64,000 bases of DNA from Chloroflexota bacterium (GTDB lineage: Bacteria > Chloroflexota > Anaerolineae > UBA4142), in NCBI GenBank assembly GCA_016215025.1, contig JACRMI010000124.1, positions 1 through 64,000 of the forward strand. Direction: 5' to 3'. A model generated the notes under the pieces. It did not search any database and was not told the origin of the DNA. It was given only the letters and a program-made list of their open reading frames with translations. The position numbers and the translations under genes were made by a program. Positions 9,491 through 18,866 of this stretch are shown here, in pieces (positions within the stretch are counted from its first letter, which is position 1; each line of letters opens with the position of its first letter).

Positions 9491-12184
9491 TCATTTCTTT
9501 TCGATCATGACGGCGCTAATGGCCGCCGCCAATGTTCGTTCGTCAGCGCTGTGCCCGATCACCACAAACGCCGAACCATCTTTCGATTCTTCGTCGGCGG
9601 TACCGGGCGTTGCGCCTTTGACGCCGACCAGCGCATGGGCGCGATTGGGATTTTGCCGCAAATCGATTTTTGAGCCTAACCCTTTCAACCCTGCGACTGT
9701 TCGATCTCCCAGGTTTAACCCTGCGCTTTCCTGCGCCGATACCACAACGATAAATCCATTCGGAATCTTCGCGATGAAATCCGTCATCGCGCGCGACTGG
9801 GCTTTATCGTCTGCGGTATTGAACGATTTTGCGCTTATTATTTTTCCATTCTTGGGATCGATGACGACGATATTATACCCACGTCCCAAAAGCGACGCTT
9901 CGACGCCATTGACCTTGATCGAACCAAACGCGCCGCTGTTGACGACAATATCGACGGGACTGGTTACGCCGGTATTCGCAATCACAAAATTTGCAGGCGT
10001 CACATCGCGCGGACGGTACGCGTGATCGAATCGGAACGTCAAGTTATTTAGCCCCGAACGCACGGTCTTGGCTGGAATCATAATCGTGTAATCTTTCCAG
10101 CCATGGTCAAGCGAAAATTGATCGACGATTTGACCATTCATGTAAACACGCATCGATTGGATCGGCAGGCCAACGGGAGCAAATGGCAAAGCGCGGAGCG
10201 TCATCTCATAATCCGCTATTTGGCGAATCGGCAATAGCACTCGCGCCGTCGTTTGATTCACCCAATTCGCCGATTCGCCGCCCAGCGGTTCGTCGCGGTC
10301 CCAACCCTCGGCTTGGAAAATGTGCGCCCGATCGGTTCCAAAATCGATTTCGAGATTGTCGGACAAGGGCGCTTGCTGAAGACGATACGCCAGCACACCG
10401 TCGCGGTCATAGATTTTTTCACCGAGCGGGAAAACATTTTGGATGTAATTCACCACGGCGGAACGCGAATCGCTGTAGGGCACGCGATTGGGTATAGCCG
10501 CGTTGACGACGATGTATCGAATATCGAAAAATGCAGCGAACTGCGGTGCCATGGCTTGATCGCGCGCAATCGTTTCCTCCGATAATTCCTGATTGAACTC
10601 GACTTGGCGCAGCGAATCCAACAATGGAATGCGGTCAAAATAATCGAACAGGAATGCCGCATTGCGCGAGGTGTTGCCGCCGAGCAAACGCTTGCCATGA
10701 ACGCTCTGATAGAATTGCGTGCGCGTGTCCTCGACACCGAGCACGCCAAAACTATTGCGCCACCCGATCGGCAAACTCAGGATCGCAAAATCGCCGGGGT
10801 CTTGCGCGATCTTTGCGTACACCTCCGGGACGCGTGTGTCCGACATCGGCAAGGGCAAGGCAAGATGCTCGAATAAAATTAGAAGTAAAAAGGTGAACGT
10901 CAAAAGTAGAGACACCTTCGCAAATTTGATTTTTTGATAGAGCCACGTGATCCCAAAGCCGATGAGCACCGCGAGCGATAGGATCACGAGAATGCCAAAG
11001 CGATTGGGCGCACGATTCTCTTTGAGAAATGGGATATAGTGCAGCAACAGAAACGGAAGGGGAAACGTCGCTTGCAATCCCTGAAAATCGAAAACCGATT
11101 GACCGTTGATATGCAACAGCGGCCCCATCGACAAGACCACAAACGAAATTGCCGATACGATCCATACGGTCAGCTTTTTGCGAAACACGAGCGCGCCAAA
11201 GATGGCGAGCACAAGCGTGGCGTAACCCAGGAACACGGTATTGACATCGGCAAATTGCGAAATGCCTTGGCGGACCACATCCAATTCCTGAAACCAATTT
11301 CGATTGAGCGGATGCAGTGTTGTCGGCGTAAACAAGCCAACCAAATCGTTCAATAATTTTTCGGCGTGTCCCCAACCGGGCAACGTATAGCTTGCGGTGA
11401 TCAACTCGAACAACGATGGAATCAAAAGCGGCGACGCTAATCCAAACGCGACGGCGGCCATCGTCAGCAAGCGATTGAAAACTCCACGCGCGATTTCTTT
11501 GTTGCGCCACGCAAAAGGCAAATACAATGCGCCAAACATGGCAAGGAAGACCGCGTACGTCACGTCGATCAAAACGGCGAATGCGCCAAACACGCCGGCG
11601 AGAATCGCATTCTTACTATGCGGCTCGCGTAAGCTCTTGATGAAAAACAAAATAAAGAACGGAATGAACTGGCTGCTGACAAAATTGTAATGACCGAGCG
11701 ACACGTAGACAAAACGGCTTGACGTGAACGCAAATACGGCACCCGCAACAAACGCCGCCAGGTCGCGCACGTGCGGCTTGTCGATGGTCGCATCACGCAG
11801 CAAATAGCGAACCAGAAGAAATGTACCATACCCCGACAGAACGAACGCGAACAAGAGCAACGTATTTATCGCGGCGGGGTAGCCAAAGATGAACTCAATC
11901 GGAATGGCGAGCGCAGAATTTAACAGCATGAACGTATAGAGAACAAGGTTCACGCCAATCGGATAGAAAATGTAATCGCTCTGCAACGGATTGACGCCCA
12001 GGTCAAACAGCGCGTGCTTGAACCACCAAAAATTCCACAGAAACGTGTACTCGTCCAAACCCCAGATGACACTGCCCGGAATGTGATCGGATATTTGCAG
12101 GACGAGCGGATACGTCAGCCCCATTGCCAAGATCGCATAAATTGCCAGAACGAAGAAATGACGTTTAAGCACAACAATCCTCAT
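9491..12184 (-). CDS. Large GT-C type membrane protein with C-terminal ILEI/FAM3-like domain
   Basis: 897 residues. About eleven helices occupy residues 1-450; the first loop has GLDEYTFLWNFWW, the position where GT-C enzymes carry catalytic acidic residues. A carbohydrate-binding-like beta domain follows (about 640-730, GWKDYTIMIP). The last 150 residues (GRGYNIVVIDPKNGKI, ADDKAQSRAMTDFI, GFIVVVSAQ, ALVGVKGATPG) match the plan of ILEI/FAM3 domains: the RGxN-VVxD start, the amphipathic helix and the hxGxKG end. In animals this fold is found in secreted FAM3 cytokines and in POMGNT1. Three bases separate it from the upstream stop. Probable role: sugar transfer with self-contained glycan recognition outside the membrane. 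Confidence 0.75.
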   Translation of the reverse strand: MRIVVLKRHFFVLAIYAILAMGLTYPLVLQISDHIPGSVIWGLDEYTFLWNFWWFKHALFDLGVNPLQSDYIFYPIGVNLVLYTFMLLNSALAIPIEFIFGYPAAINTLLLFAFVLSGYGTFLLVRYLLRDATIDKPHVRDLAAFVAGAVFAFTSSRFVYVSLGHYNFVSSQFIPFFILFFIKSLREPHSKNAILAGVFGAFAVLIDVTYAVFLAMFGALYLPFAWRNKEIARGVFNRLLTMAAVAFGLASPLLIPSLFELITASYTLPGWGHAEKLLNDLVGLFTPTTLHPLNRNWFQELDVVRQGISQFADVNTVFLGYATLVLAIFGALVFRKKLTVWIVSAISFVVLSMGPLLHINGQSVFDFQGLQATFPLPFLLLHYIPFLKENRAPNRFGILVILSLAVLIGFGITWLYQKIKFAKVSLLLTFTFLLLILFEHLALPLPMSDTRVPEVYAKIAQDPGDFAILSLPIGWRNSFGVLGVEDTRTQFYQSVHGKRLLGGNTSRNAAFLFDYFDRIPLLDSLRQVEFNQELSEETIARDQAMAPQFAAFFDIRYIVVNAAIPNRVPYSDSRSAVVNYIQNVFPLGEKIYDRDGVLAYRLQQAPLSDNLEIDFGTDRAHIFQAEGWDRDEPLGGESANWVNQTTARVLLPIRQIADYEMTLRALPFAPVGLPIQSMRVYMNGQIVDQFSLDHGWKDYTIMIPAKTVRSGLNNLTFRFDHAYRPRDVTPANFVIANTGVTSPVDIVVNSGAFGSIKVNGVEASLLGRGYNIVVIDPKNGKIISAKSFNTADDKAQSRAMTDFIAKIPNGFIVVVSAQESAGLNLGDRTVAGLKGLGSKIDLRQNPNRAHALVGVKGATPGTADEESKDGSAFVVIGHSADERTLAAAISAVMIEKK
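10876..10911. repeat. A-rich word-like repeat within a glycosyltransferase gene
   Basis: GAAGTAAAAAGG, GAACGTC and AAAAGTAGAG words resemble the phrase at 2331-2367. In the protein they encode part of a Leu/Phe-rich helix. The match is loose. Confidence 0.3.
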
Positions 12185-12187
12185 TGA

Positions 12188-14176
12188 TTATTTGACTAAC
12201 AATACCAGCGTCTGCGAATCAGACTTGTTCCGGCTAAACTCAATCGATACACTTGTCGCCAGCTCCGATACATCCATCGGATACCACTCGACAATTGTAT
12301 CGCCGATGTTCCACTCTAACGGAGGCGCACCAAATCGATGTTTGGACTGCCCAACAATTTTTCCATTCGCATCGCGCAATGTGACTGTGACATTTGCATC
12401 TTGTCGATCAGAAGGCACTCCAACGATTTGATAGTAAATCACAACGCCACCGTCCTCGCCCTCGTAACGCGAAAACCCTTTGATGCGCAGATAGGAATTG
12501 AGCGACGCATCGACCGCGCGCTGCGGCGGCGCAAATGTGCCGAGCCGATACGCTACAAAATATTTACCTTGTTCGATTTGGTTAGCTTGCGGCGCAACGC
12601 GTGCGAGCCATTCTTCTGATGGACCGTGATCGCGAGTGAACACGTAAATCGGATTTGCGCCAACGATCAACGTGGTGCGCGCATCCATTTCCTTGAATCG
12701 CGTCGCGCGATCAACATACTGCGAAGTTGGCACGCGTTCGGCAAGCAACATTTGTGTTGGTGGACGGTAAACCTCTTGCGACAAATAAATCGATTGATCG
12801 GTGGGCTGACGATTGATATAATCCGCCACCTCGACTTGATCGGCATCGAATGCCAACGGCAACTCCGGCATGTTCGCCCACGCAATGAAATAATCGTACG
12901 TTGTCCAAATCGCTGAACCGACAATAGAAAGACCAACCAGTGCGGAGACGACAGGTTGCGTGTTGCGTGTTGCGTGCACCGTATCGCGCCATTTGCCATC
13001 GGCTATCTGCCATTCGCCATCCGCCATTTGCCATCGGCTACACAGCCAGTCCATCGCCAGCGCAGGAAAAATAAACACGCCCGGCACAACACCGAGAACG
13101 CGCACACCCTTCGGGATCATATCGGCAGTGAGAAATGCGGGAACCATCATCACCGCAAACCACAAGAGCAAAAAGCGATATTGCGATTGGCGCAACCGTG
13201 TAAGCGCAATCACGCCGCCGGCAAGAAACCACGGTGCAATAAGCAAGTCGAACACCGGCTTGCCCGGCAGATTATAATGCTTGCTTCGATAACCTGCATC
13301 TGGCACGACAAACTGCGCAAGGTTGCCAGTCACGCTTGATGTGAACGCCTCCACCGGCGCAGCTTGATCGAGGACCGACACGCTTTCAAAGCGGCGACTG
13401 AATTGTCCGGGATTCTGCGCGAAATAAATTCCAAGCGGCAGCATGACGATGATCGCAGCTATTCCCGCCATGCCTAGTAACAGAATCGACCGCTGACCGC
13501 TGATAGCGGACGGCGAGATGTTTGCGGTCGGCGGTCGGCGGATTGCCGTCAAATAGTAAACCAAAACTTCGACTAGAACAAACACCGCAACAAACACGCC
13601 GACGAATCGACCGGGCGAGTAGGTGTAAATCGCTAGTCCGAGAACAGCACCGGCAACGACGTACATCTTCCAATCGCATGTTCGAAACGCGCGCCAGAGA
13701 AAATAATAACCAATTACTTCGACGAGCGGAAGCAGTGTGTCGCGGTGCGCGTCCCGCGTCATTTGAATATGCCAGAATGAAATTGCGATGAGCGCGATTG
13801 TCAACAACGCCACGCGAGTCACTCGTTCGCGCGGCAAAATTTGCGTCGCCCATTCACGCACGAAAAAGAATGTTGCAGGAATCGTGAGCAGCCCAGCAAC
13901 AATTGCAGGCAAGCGTGTGGCAAGCGGCGTCACGCCAAAGAATTTGTACGACAAGGCGACGAGATAAACATAGATCGGCTCGCGTCCGAGGTGTGCGTGA
14001 AACCAAATGCCAAGATTGCCCGCTAGAACATCGAGCGCGTCGAGTCCTTCAACCGACTCGTCACCGAAAAGACCGGGCGGCAAGCGATCAATCGCGTAAA
14101 GCCGCAACGCAATTGCTACGGCGGCGATGAGCAAAATCCATATCCAGTTGAGCGTGCGTCGGTCAAGAGTTTTCAA
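12188..14176 (-). CDS. PMT_2 family (ArnT-like) glycosyltransferase
   Basis: 662 residues, about eleven helices, then a beta-rich C-terminal domain. The first loop (PPGLFGDESVEGLDAL) carries the acidic pair typical of dolichyl- or undecaprenyl-phosphate sugar transferases, followed by HLGREPIYVYLVAL. It should move a sugar from a polyprenyl-phosphate carrier onto a lipid or protein outside the membrane. The frame starts with TTG at 14176, with no clear Shine-Dalgarno; the leader is made of word-like repeats. Two repeat phrases are also translated inside it: QMADGEWQIADGKW with HATRNTQ (about residues 380-410) and RRPPTANISPSAISG (about residues 215-230), both in loops. It is followed after three bases by the next GT-C gene. 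Confidence 0.85.
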   Translation of the reverse strand: MKTLDRRTLNWIWILLIAAVAIALRLYAIDRLPPGLFGDESVEGLDALDVLAGNLGIWFHAHLGREPIYVYLVALSYKFFGVTPLATRLPAIVAGLLTIPATFFFVREWATQILPRERVTRVALLTIALIAISFWHIQMTRDAHRDTLLPLVEVIGYYFLWRAFRTCDWKMYVVAGAVLGLAIYTYSPGRFVGVFVAVFVLVEVLVYYLTAIRRPPTANISPSAISGQRSILLLGMAGIAAIIVMLPLGIYFAQNPGQFSRRFESVSVLDQAAPVEAFTSSVTGNLAQFVVPDAGYRSKHYNLPGKPVFDLLIAPWFLAGGVIALTRLRQSQYRFLLLWFAVMMVPAFLTADMIPKGVRVLGVVPGVFIFPALAMDWLCSRWQMADGEWQIADGKWRDTVHATRNTQPVVSALVGLSIVGSAIWTTYDYFIAWANMPELPLAFDADQVEVADYINRQPTDQSIYLSQEVYRPPTQMLLAERVPTSQYVDRATRFKEMDARTTLIVGANPIYVFTRDHGPSEEWLARVAPQANQIEQGKYFVAYRLGTFAPPQRAVDASLNSYLRIKGFSRYEGEDGGVVIYYQIVGVPSDRQDANVTVTLRDANGKIVGQSKHRFGAPPLEWNIGDTIVEWYPMDVSELATSVSIEFSRNKSDSQTLVLLVK
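12953..13040. repeat. Word-like repeats inserted in frame in a glycosyltransferase gene
   Basis: Three near-copies of TTGCGTG (12957-12976) are followed by alternating GCCATCGG, GCCATTCG, GCCATCC and GCCATTTG words (about 12990-13036). The second part resembles the phrase found at 25970-26047. Confidence 0.75.
13486..13540. repeat. Word-like repeat (GACCGCTGACCGC) in a glycosyltransferase gene
   Basis: GACCGCTGACCGCTGATAGC is followed by GCGGTCGGCGGTCGGCGG, an inverted variant of the same word. It encodes a hydrophilic Pro/Ser loop between two membrane helices. Confidence 0.6.
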
Positions 14177-14189
14177 TAAAAGATTTGTT

Positions 14190-14259
14190 ACCCGCGAATC
14201 TCCGCGAATCTTCGCAAATCTCTTTATTTATTCGTGGAGATTCGCGTGGATTCGTGGAC
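14190..14259. repeat. Word-like repeat (CGCGAATCTTCGC) between two glycosyltransferase genes
   Basis: Variants of CCGCGAATCTCCGCGAATC on the left and of TTCGTGGAGATTCGCGTGG on the right form an imperfect inverted arrangement in the 112-base gap between two same-strand genes. The same family is at 35947-36003. Confidence 0.7.
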
Positions 14260-14288
14260 AATCAGTTTATCTGAGTTAGGGTCTCCCC

Positions 14289-16448
14289 TTATCGAATGTG
14301 CGTGCGACCTAATTCGACATTGCCCAAACTTGCAAATGTTTCGTCGGTGACTAGATACATTCCAGCCGCAAGATTGTATTCGCCCGGCGAGACATCTTTG
14401 AGCGAAATCATATGCCGGTCGACGACGATCTCGCCAGGAATCCAACGTGTGGTCGGCGTGAGAGATTGATCGGGAAAACCATCATGCTGCGCAATCACTT
14501 GCCCGCTTTCGGTTTGCAAATGCACAAACGTCGTGTAATCTCGATTCAGCTCTTGCTGCGCGAGCCAGTACAGTGTCACCTGCAAATCGTCGCTCGTGCG
14601 TTCGGTAGTATATCCGAGAAGCGACATTTGTCCATTGAAATCTGCGCCGATGGCGACAGGATGAATTGGACTTGCGTCAACGGACGATTGTGAGACAAAC
14701 AGTGCAGCAACAATTAGCAAAGCAGCGATTGATGCAATTGCAATACATCGCTGGGTAATGAATAACCAAAACATCACGCCAACAAAAGCAAATAACGAGA
14801 CGAGATTGACGGCAGTGCGCAATGGCGTGTCCTCAAATCGAAACGAGATGGTATGGTCGCCGGGCGGCACGTTGATAGTTGCCAATCCAAGACTGGCTCG
14901 CGGATACGTCGTCACTTTTTCCTCATCGATGTATCCTTGCCAGCCCGGAAAGAAAAACGTGTGCGAAGATAATTCAAAGGGTTGCGCTGTCGAGACAAAC
15001 AGCGTGCGTGAAAACAAGGCGTCATCCAGGATTTTTGTCTTGGGTAACTTATCCACTGGATCATTCACCGTCGCTGGCTTGGCGATCGGCATATAGATCG
15101 ATTCAAATTCGGATACGGCTGCGGGAACAAACTCACGTGTCCAACTCCAGCCCATTTGCGCCACCACGTAATCGCTGTCGCTCACGCGCGTCAAATCGAC
15201 TTGAGCATCCGTGAGCAGAAACGCGCGCAATGGCAAGTTCCAGACGCCGAGCAAGATGAGTGCGACTGAAAAAGCCGACGTGACGAGGAATTGGAATCGC
15301 TTCCAGTTGAGCAACCATTTCGCCCCTACTCCTAGCAAAAACGCCATGCCAACTCCGGCGAGCATGTGGAATCGCCAGGGAAATTGCAAAAAGCGGAGTG
15401 GTGAAAACGCATACCACAGTGGCGCTGAGATGTTTAGCGTCATGACGAGCGCAACCGCGACGACGAGAGAGAAGAATAAGACTTGATGCGTGTTGCGGGG
15501 TGCGGGGTGCTTATTGTGTGTCGCGTATCGCGTTTTGATAAGGAACATGATGAGACCAATTGCGCCAACCAGCAACGCAATCGTCGTTTGCGGAAAGCCG
15601 GGCGTGTGCGTTAGGGCTTCGGCTTGCGGCGCATACACATAAGCAAGCGACGGCGCAAAGAAATCGATTGGATCGACTAGACGATTGACGATAAAGCGTG
15701 CGGCGGATGACGGACCGACAAAGACAAGATTCAATTCCGATAGCGCAGGCAGCCAGTAGAAAACGCTCAACACTAGCGCAAGCCCTATTGCTCCACCACA
15801 TCGAATCAAAGCACGGATGTCGCGGCGCATGAGGAAAAGAAATCCAACATAGCCGACGAGCAACACCGAGAACAACATCGCAGTGAGATGATGCGTGCAG
15901 ACAATCGCCGCAAAAGCGAATGCAGCACCGACGATATTCATTTTATCGACGCGTTCATACATGCGCCGAAAAGCAAACAGCACGAGCGGCATTAAACTCA
16001 CCGCGAGAAATTCGGGATAATTGCCGCGCACGTACGCATCGGATAAGAGATATGGCAAGTAGGCGTACGCCACACCCGCGACAAATGCCGCTCGATCACC
16101 GAGCAATTCGCGCGCGAATAGAAACATCGATATGGCGGCGATGAAGAAACCCACTGCGATCAGCAGCTTGATGGAGACGATGTAACCAGCCCCGATGAGA
16201 TGGAAAAGTTCGGCGATATAGTATGAGAGTGGTGGATAAAAATTTAGAACGGGCAAACCGTAACCATAGCCTGAAAGCGGAAACCAGCGCGGATAAAGAA
16301 TACCGGCGTGAATGCTGCGGTCGAGTTCAAACAAGCGATAGAGATGGATCATGCCATCCGACGATGCGAAATATCCATCCTGCCACAGGAACATCGTCGC
16401 TGGAAAACATACAAGCGCGAGAGCCAACCCGATCCAGACACGCCGCAT
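14289..16448 (-). CDS. Polytopic membrane protein, PTPS-related/GT-C type
   Basis: 719 residues, about twelve helices plus a C-terminal beta domain ending TFASLGNVELGRTHIR. The first loop SSDGMIHLYRLFEL, then YPRWFPLSGYGYGLP and YPPLSYYIAELFHL are typical of the 6-pyruvoyl-tetrahydropterin-synthase-related membrane family. This is a paralogue of 3160-5265 in plan. The ATG at 16448 overlaps the upstream TGA (TGATG); the TTG one codon earlier is less likely. A loop near residue 310 (RYATHNKHPAPRNTHQ) is the translation of a word-like repeat. Confidence 0.75.
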   Translation of the reverse strand: MRRVWIGLALALVCFPATMFLWQDGYFASSDGMIHLYRLFELDRSIHAGILYPRWFPLSGYGYGLPVLNFYPPLSYYIAELFHLIGAGYIVSIKLLIAVGFFIAAISMFLFARELLGDRAAFVAGVAYAYLPYLLSDAYVRGNYPEFLAVSLMPLVLFAFRRMYERVDKMNIVGAAFAFAAIVCTHHLTAMLFSVLLVGYVGFLFLMRRDIRALIRCGGAIGLALVLSVFYWLPALSELNLVFVGPSSAARFIVNRLVDPIDFFAPSLAYVYAPQAEALTHTPGFPQTTIALLVGAIGLIMFLIKTRYATHNKHPAPRNTHQVLFFSLVVAVALVMTLNISAPLWYAFSPLRFLQFPWRFHMLAGVGMAFLLGVGAKWLLNWKRFQFLVTSAFSVALILLGVWNLPLRAFLLTDAQVDLTRVSDSDYVVAQMGWSWTREFVPAAVSEFESIYMPIAKPATVNDPVDKLPKTKILDDALFSRTLFVSTAQPFELSSHTFFFPGWQGYIDEEKVTTYPRASLGLATINVPPGDHTISFRFEDTPLRTAVNLVSLFAFVGVMFWLFITQRCIAIASIAALLIVAALFVSQSSVDASPIHPVAIGADFNGQMSLLGYTTERTSDDLQVTLYWLAQQELNRDYTTFVHLQTESGQVIAQHDGFPDQSLTPTTRWIPGEIVVDRHMISLKDVSPGEYNLAAGMYLVTDETFASLGNVELGRTHIR
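15486..15533. repeat. Word-like repeat (GCGTGTTGCGGGGTGC) in a membrane-protein gene
   Basis: GTTGCGGGGTGCGGGGTGC and TGTGTGTCGCGTATCGCG words are read through in frame and give a His/Asn/Thr-rich loop between two helices. Confidence 0.6.
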
Positions 16449-18778
16449 CAATGAACGCTCACTTGCGTTAGCACGATCTTGTCCGCCTGCTCTGCGCCGT
16501 TTTGAATCGGCAGACGAATTCCATTGGATGGACGATAGACGCCGATTTCGATGGCATAGTTGCCGGGCGCAAGATCAGCAGGAATTTTTAAAATGTGGCG
16601 GTCACGGACGCTCTCGCCGGATTGCCATTTGTCTGTGGGATACAAACCACTCGACGGAGGACTATCGGCATCGGCAACCACGCGTCCGGTTGAATCAACC
16701 AGATGCGTAAAGACGGTCAGTGATTCCGATAGCGTACCCTCTGCGCGCCAGAACAAATCGATGGGCAAGATTTCTCCGCGTGCCGCCGATGTGTCGCCGC
16801 TCCAACCCAAAAAGTTCATCGAGTCGCCGATGCGCGCAGTGGCTGGGTGCGCAATATTCGTCGCCGTAAGATCGCCCACGCGAATGGTGCCGAGCGAAAC
16901 CTTTTTCTCATGCGCGACATCCGAACTGTCCGTCTTTTGGTTATACTCGTACCAACTCAATTCGAGATTGTACAGTCCGCTCGGCGCGTCAGATGGCAAA
17001 TTGATTGTCCACGCGTCGCGATAGTATTCGCCGACTTCGTACCAACGATACGTCGGGAAATACACCGAGCCAGGAAAGCCAGAGTATTCTGCCCAGGTTT
17101 CGCCCGTGATGTCGTTCACGTAGAGCGTGACGGAATACATGGGATAAATGCGTTCGGGAGCTTGATAGTAAACGGAAATTCGAGCGGGCTTGCCAGGTTG
17201 AACGGACTGCAAATCGAAACCGAGTACTTGAACTTCCGGTATGATACGCACATCGGTCAATCTGTTTTGCGGCTTGGGTGCTTGCAACAACGGCAACGGA
17301 ACCGCTTGAATCGAACGTGGTGTGTTGGGCTTTGGCAATTCAGGACTAAACTGTGCCAGATAAAATGGTCGATTTAGCTTGCGCGCGCTTTGCAGCATCG
17401 TGTTAAATTGTCGAGTCGACGGGCTGACGTTGACGACGAGCAAATCGGGGCGCTGGTTCTCGACGAATTGAAAATAGTGCATCGGTTCGGAAACTTCCCA
17501 CGGTGCAAGGACGACGGCGTTCGGTGTAAGATCGTCGTTGAAAACCGCTTGCGCATAATCGCGCGGCGCATAGTTTGCGCTTTGGTCGAGCTGGGAATAA
17601 TTCGAAATCAATAAACTAATCGGCAATGCAAGAGCTAGGAGAGCAACGACGTACGGCATAAGCCGATGCAAACGTGCTGTCCAACGCATCACCCGATCGA
17701 TGCAAAAACCAATCCACAGTGCGAGAATGAAATACGCGAGCGAAAAGTAAATGACGGTGGATTTGGCGCGAAGTACATACGCGATGAACGAAATCCCCAA
17801 CGCATACAGGAACAGAATCGCCCAGAGTTTACGGTCGCGCCGAAACGACTCGACGAAGCCAAGCAAAGCAAGCGCAATCCCAGCGTAGCCAAATTGTTGC
17901 ACAAGTAGATAGAGTGCGTTGAAGGATCGGTCTGCTTGCTCCTTTTCGTGTAAAAAGCCAAGCTTGAAAATATTGTCCAAGCCCGTTATCAGATTGATAA
18001 ACCCTTGCGGCGTGTTGATGTAATACTGGGTCACCTGCCCTTTGAGAATCGCATCCTCGCGCTGGTACAATTCCCAATTCTTTGGGTCTTGCTGCGCGAT
18101 AAAATAATTCGCGCGAATCGGAATGTAGGCATAGAGCAACAGCGGCACGAGAACGAGCAACACACCGCGCCCAATCATCGAACGCTTGACGCGCGCGCGA
18201 TTAAGCCACACGACAAGCGCAAACGCGGGCGCTGTAAATGCCAAGATATGATGATTCGTTAACCCCAAGCCGTATGTCAGCGCCAGCGCGTAAAAATCGC
18301 GTGAGTGTCCATCCTGATGCCATCGAACGGCGAAAAAGAGCGCGAGCACGCCCAAGAGGAAATGAAACGCGTATGGCTTGGTTTCCAGCGCACCAACCCA
18401 GACGGAGGGTATAAGCGCGAGGACGAGCGTCGCCAGAATCGACGGAATGCGCGCGCGGGTCAACCGTAAAGCAACAGCGTATATGATCGGGATGGAAACT
18501 GTGGTACATAAAACGGAAAACAGATTGACGCGGAAAGCAACATCGCCCAAGGGGAGCAGAATGAACAATCGGACAAGCAACATAAAGAGAGGATAGCCCG
18601 TCGAGTGCGGCACACCCAGAATGTATGCCATGTACTGAAACTCGCCGTTATCGCCGTCGAGTACGGTTGGAGCCATCGTGCGGAGGTATAAAAACAAGAC
18701 CAGGATAGCGAGTCCAATTGCAATGATACGGTCAAGCTGCCGTTGTGGTTGGGTCGGGTTATTGACATTGAGGTTCAC
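16448..18778 (-). CDS. DUF2723 GT-C type membrane glycosyltransferase
   Basis: 776 residues. The first loop holds APTVLDGDNGEFQYMAY and PHSTGYPLFMLLVRL, the DUF2723 signature; about eleven helices follow, then two tandem beta-sandwich domains (about 490-650 and 660-776). Longer in-frame reading upstream would run into the divergent pilin gene and has no membrane-protein character, so I start at the GTG giving MNLNVNNPTQPQ. A promoter (18786-18814) sits so close that the transcript should begin on or next to this GTG, giving a leaderless mRNA. It is the first gene of the minus-strand cluster and overlaps the next start as TGATG. Unlike its paralogue at 1108-3060, it has no repeat-derived insert. 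Confidence 0.85.
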   Translation of the reverse strand: MNLNVNNPTQPQRQLDRIIAIGLAILVLFLYLRTMAPTVLDGDNGEFQYMAYILGVPHSTGYPLFMLLVRLFILLPLGDVAFRVNLFSVLCTTVSIPIIYAVALRLTRARIPSILATLVLALIPSVWVGALETKPYAFHFLLGVLALFFAVRWHQDGHSRDFYALALTYGLGLTNHHILAFTAPAFALVVWLNRARVKRSMIGRGVLLVLVPLLLYAYIPIRANYFIAQQDPKNWELYQREDAILKGQVTQYYINTPQGFINLITGLDNIFKLGFLHEKEQADRSFNALYLLVQQFGYAGIALALLGFVESFRRDRKLWAILFLYALGISFIAYVLRAKSTVIYFSLAYFILALWIGFCIDRVMRWTARLHRLMPYVVALLALALPISLLISNYSQLDQSANYAPRDYAQAVFNDDLTPNAVVLAPWEVSEPMHYFQFVENQRPDLLVVNVSPSTRQFNTMLQSARKLNRPFYLAQFSPELPKPNTPRSIQAVPLPLLQAPKPQNRLTDVRIIPEVQVLGFDLQSVQPGKPARISVYYQAPERIYPMYSVTLYVNDITGETWAEYSGFPGSVYFPTYRWYEVGEYYRDAWTINLPSDAPSGLYNLELSWYEYNQKTDSSDVAHEKKVSLGTIRVGDLTATNIAHPATARIGDSMNFLGWSGDTSAARGEILPIDLFWRAEGTLSESLTVFTHLVDSTGRVVADADSPPSSGLYPTDKWQSGESVRDRHILKIPADLAPGNYAIEIGVYRPSNGIRLPIQNGAEQADKIVLTQVSVH

Positions 18779-18785
18779 ACAAGGT

Positions 18786-18814
18786 ATTATAAACTTACGT
18801 AACCGAAACGCCAA
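18786..18814 (-). promoter_or_regulatory. Sigma-70 promoter of the glycosyltransferase cluster, probably leaderless
   Basis: On the minus strand TTGGCG (18809-18814) and a perfect TATAAT (18786-18791) are 17 bases apart. Only seven bases separate the TATAAT from the GTG at 18778, so transcription should start at the start codon. Confidence 0.6.
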
Positions 18815-18866
18815 ATTCAGACAACGGTTCACCGCGCACGGCCATTCACAATTCAAGGAGGTTTTT

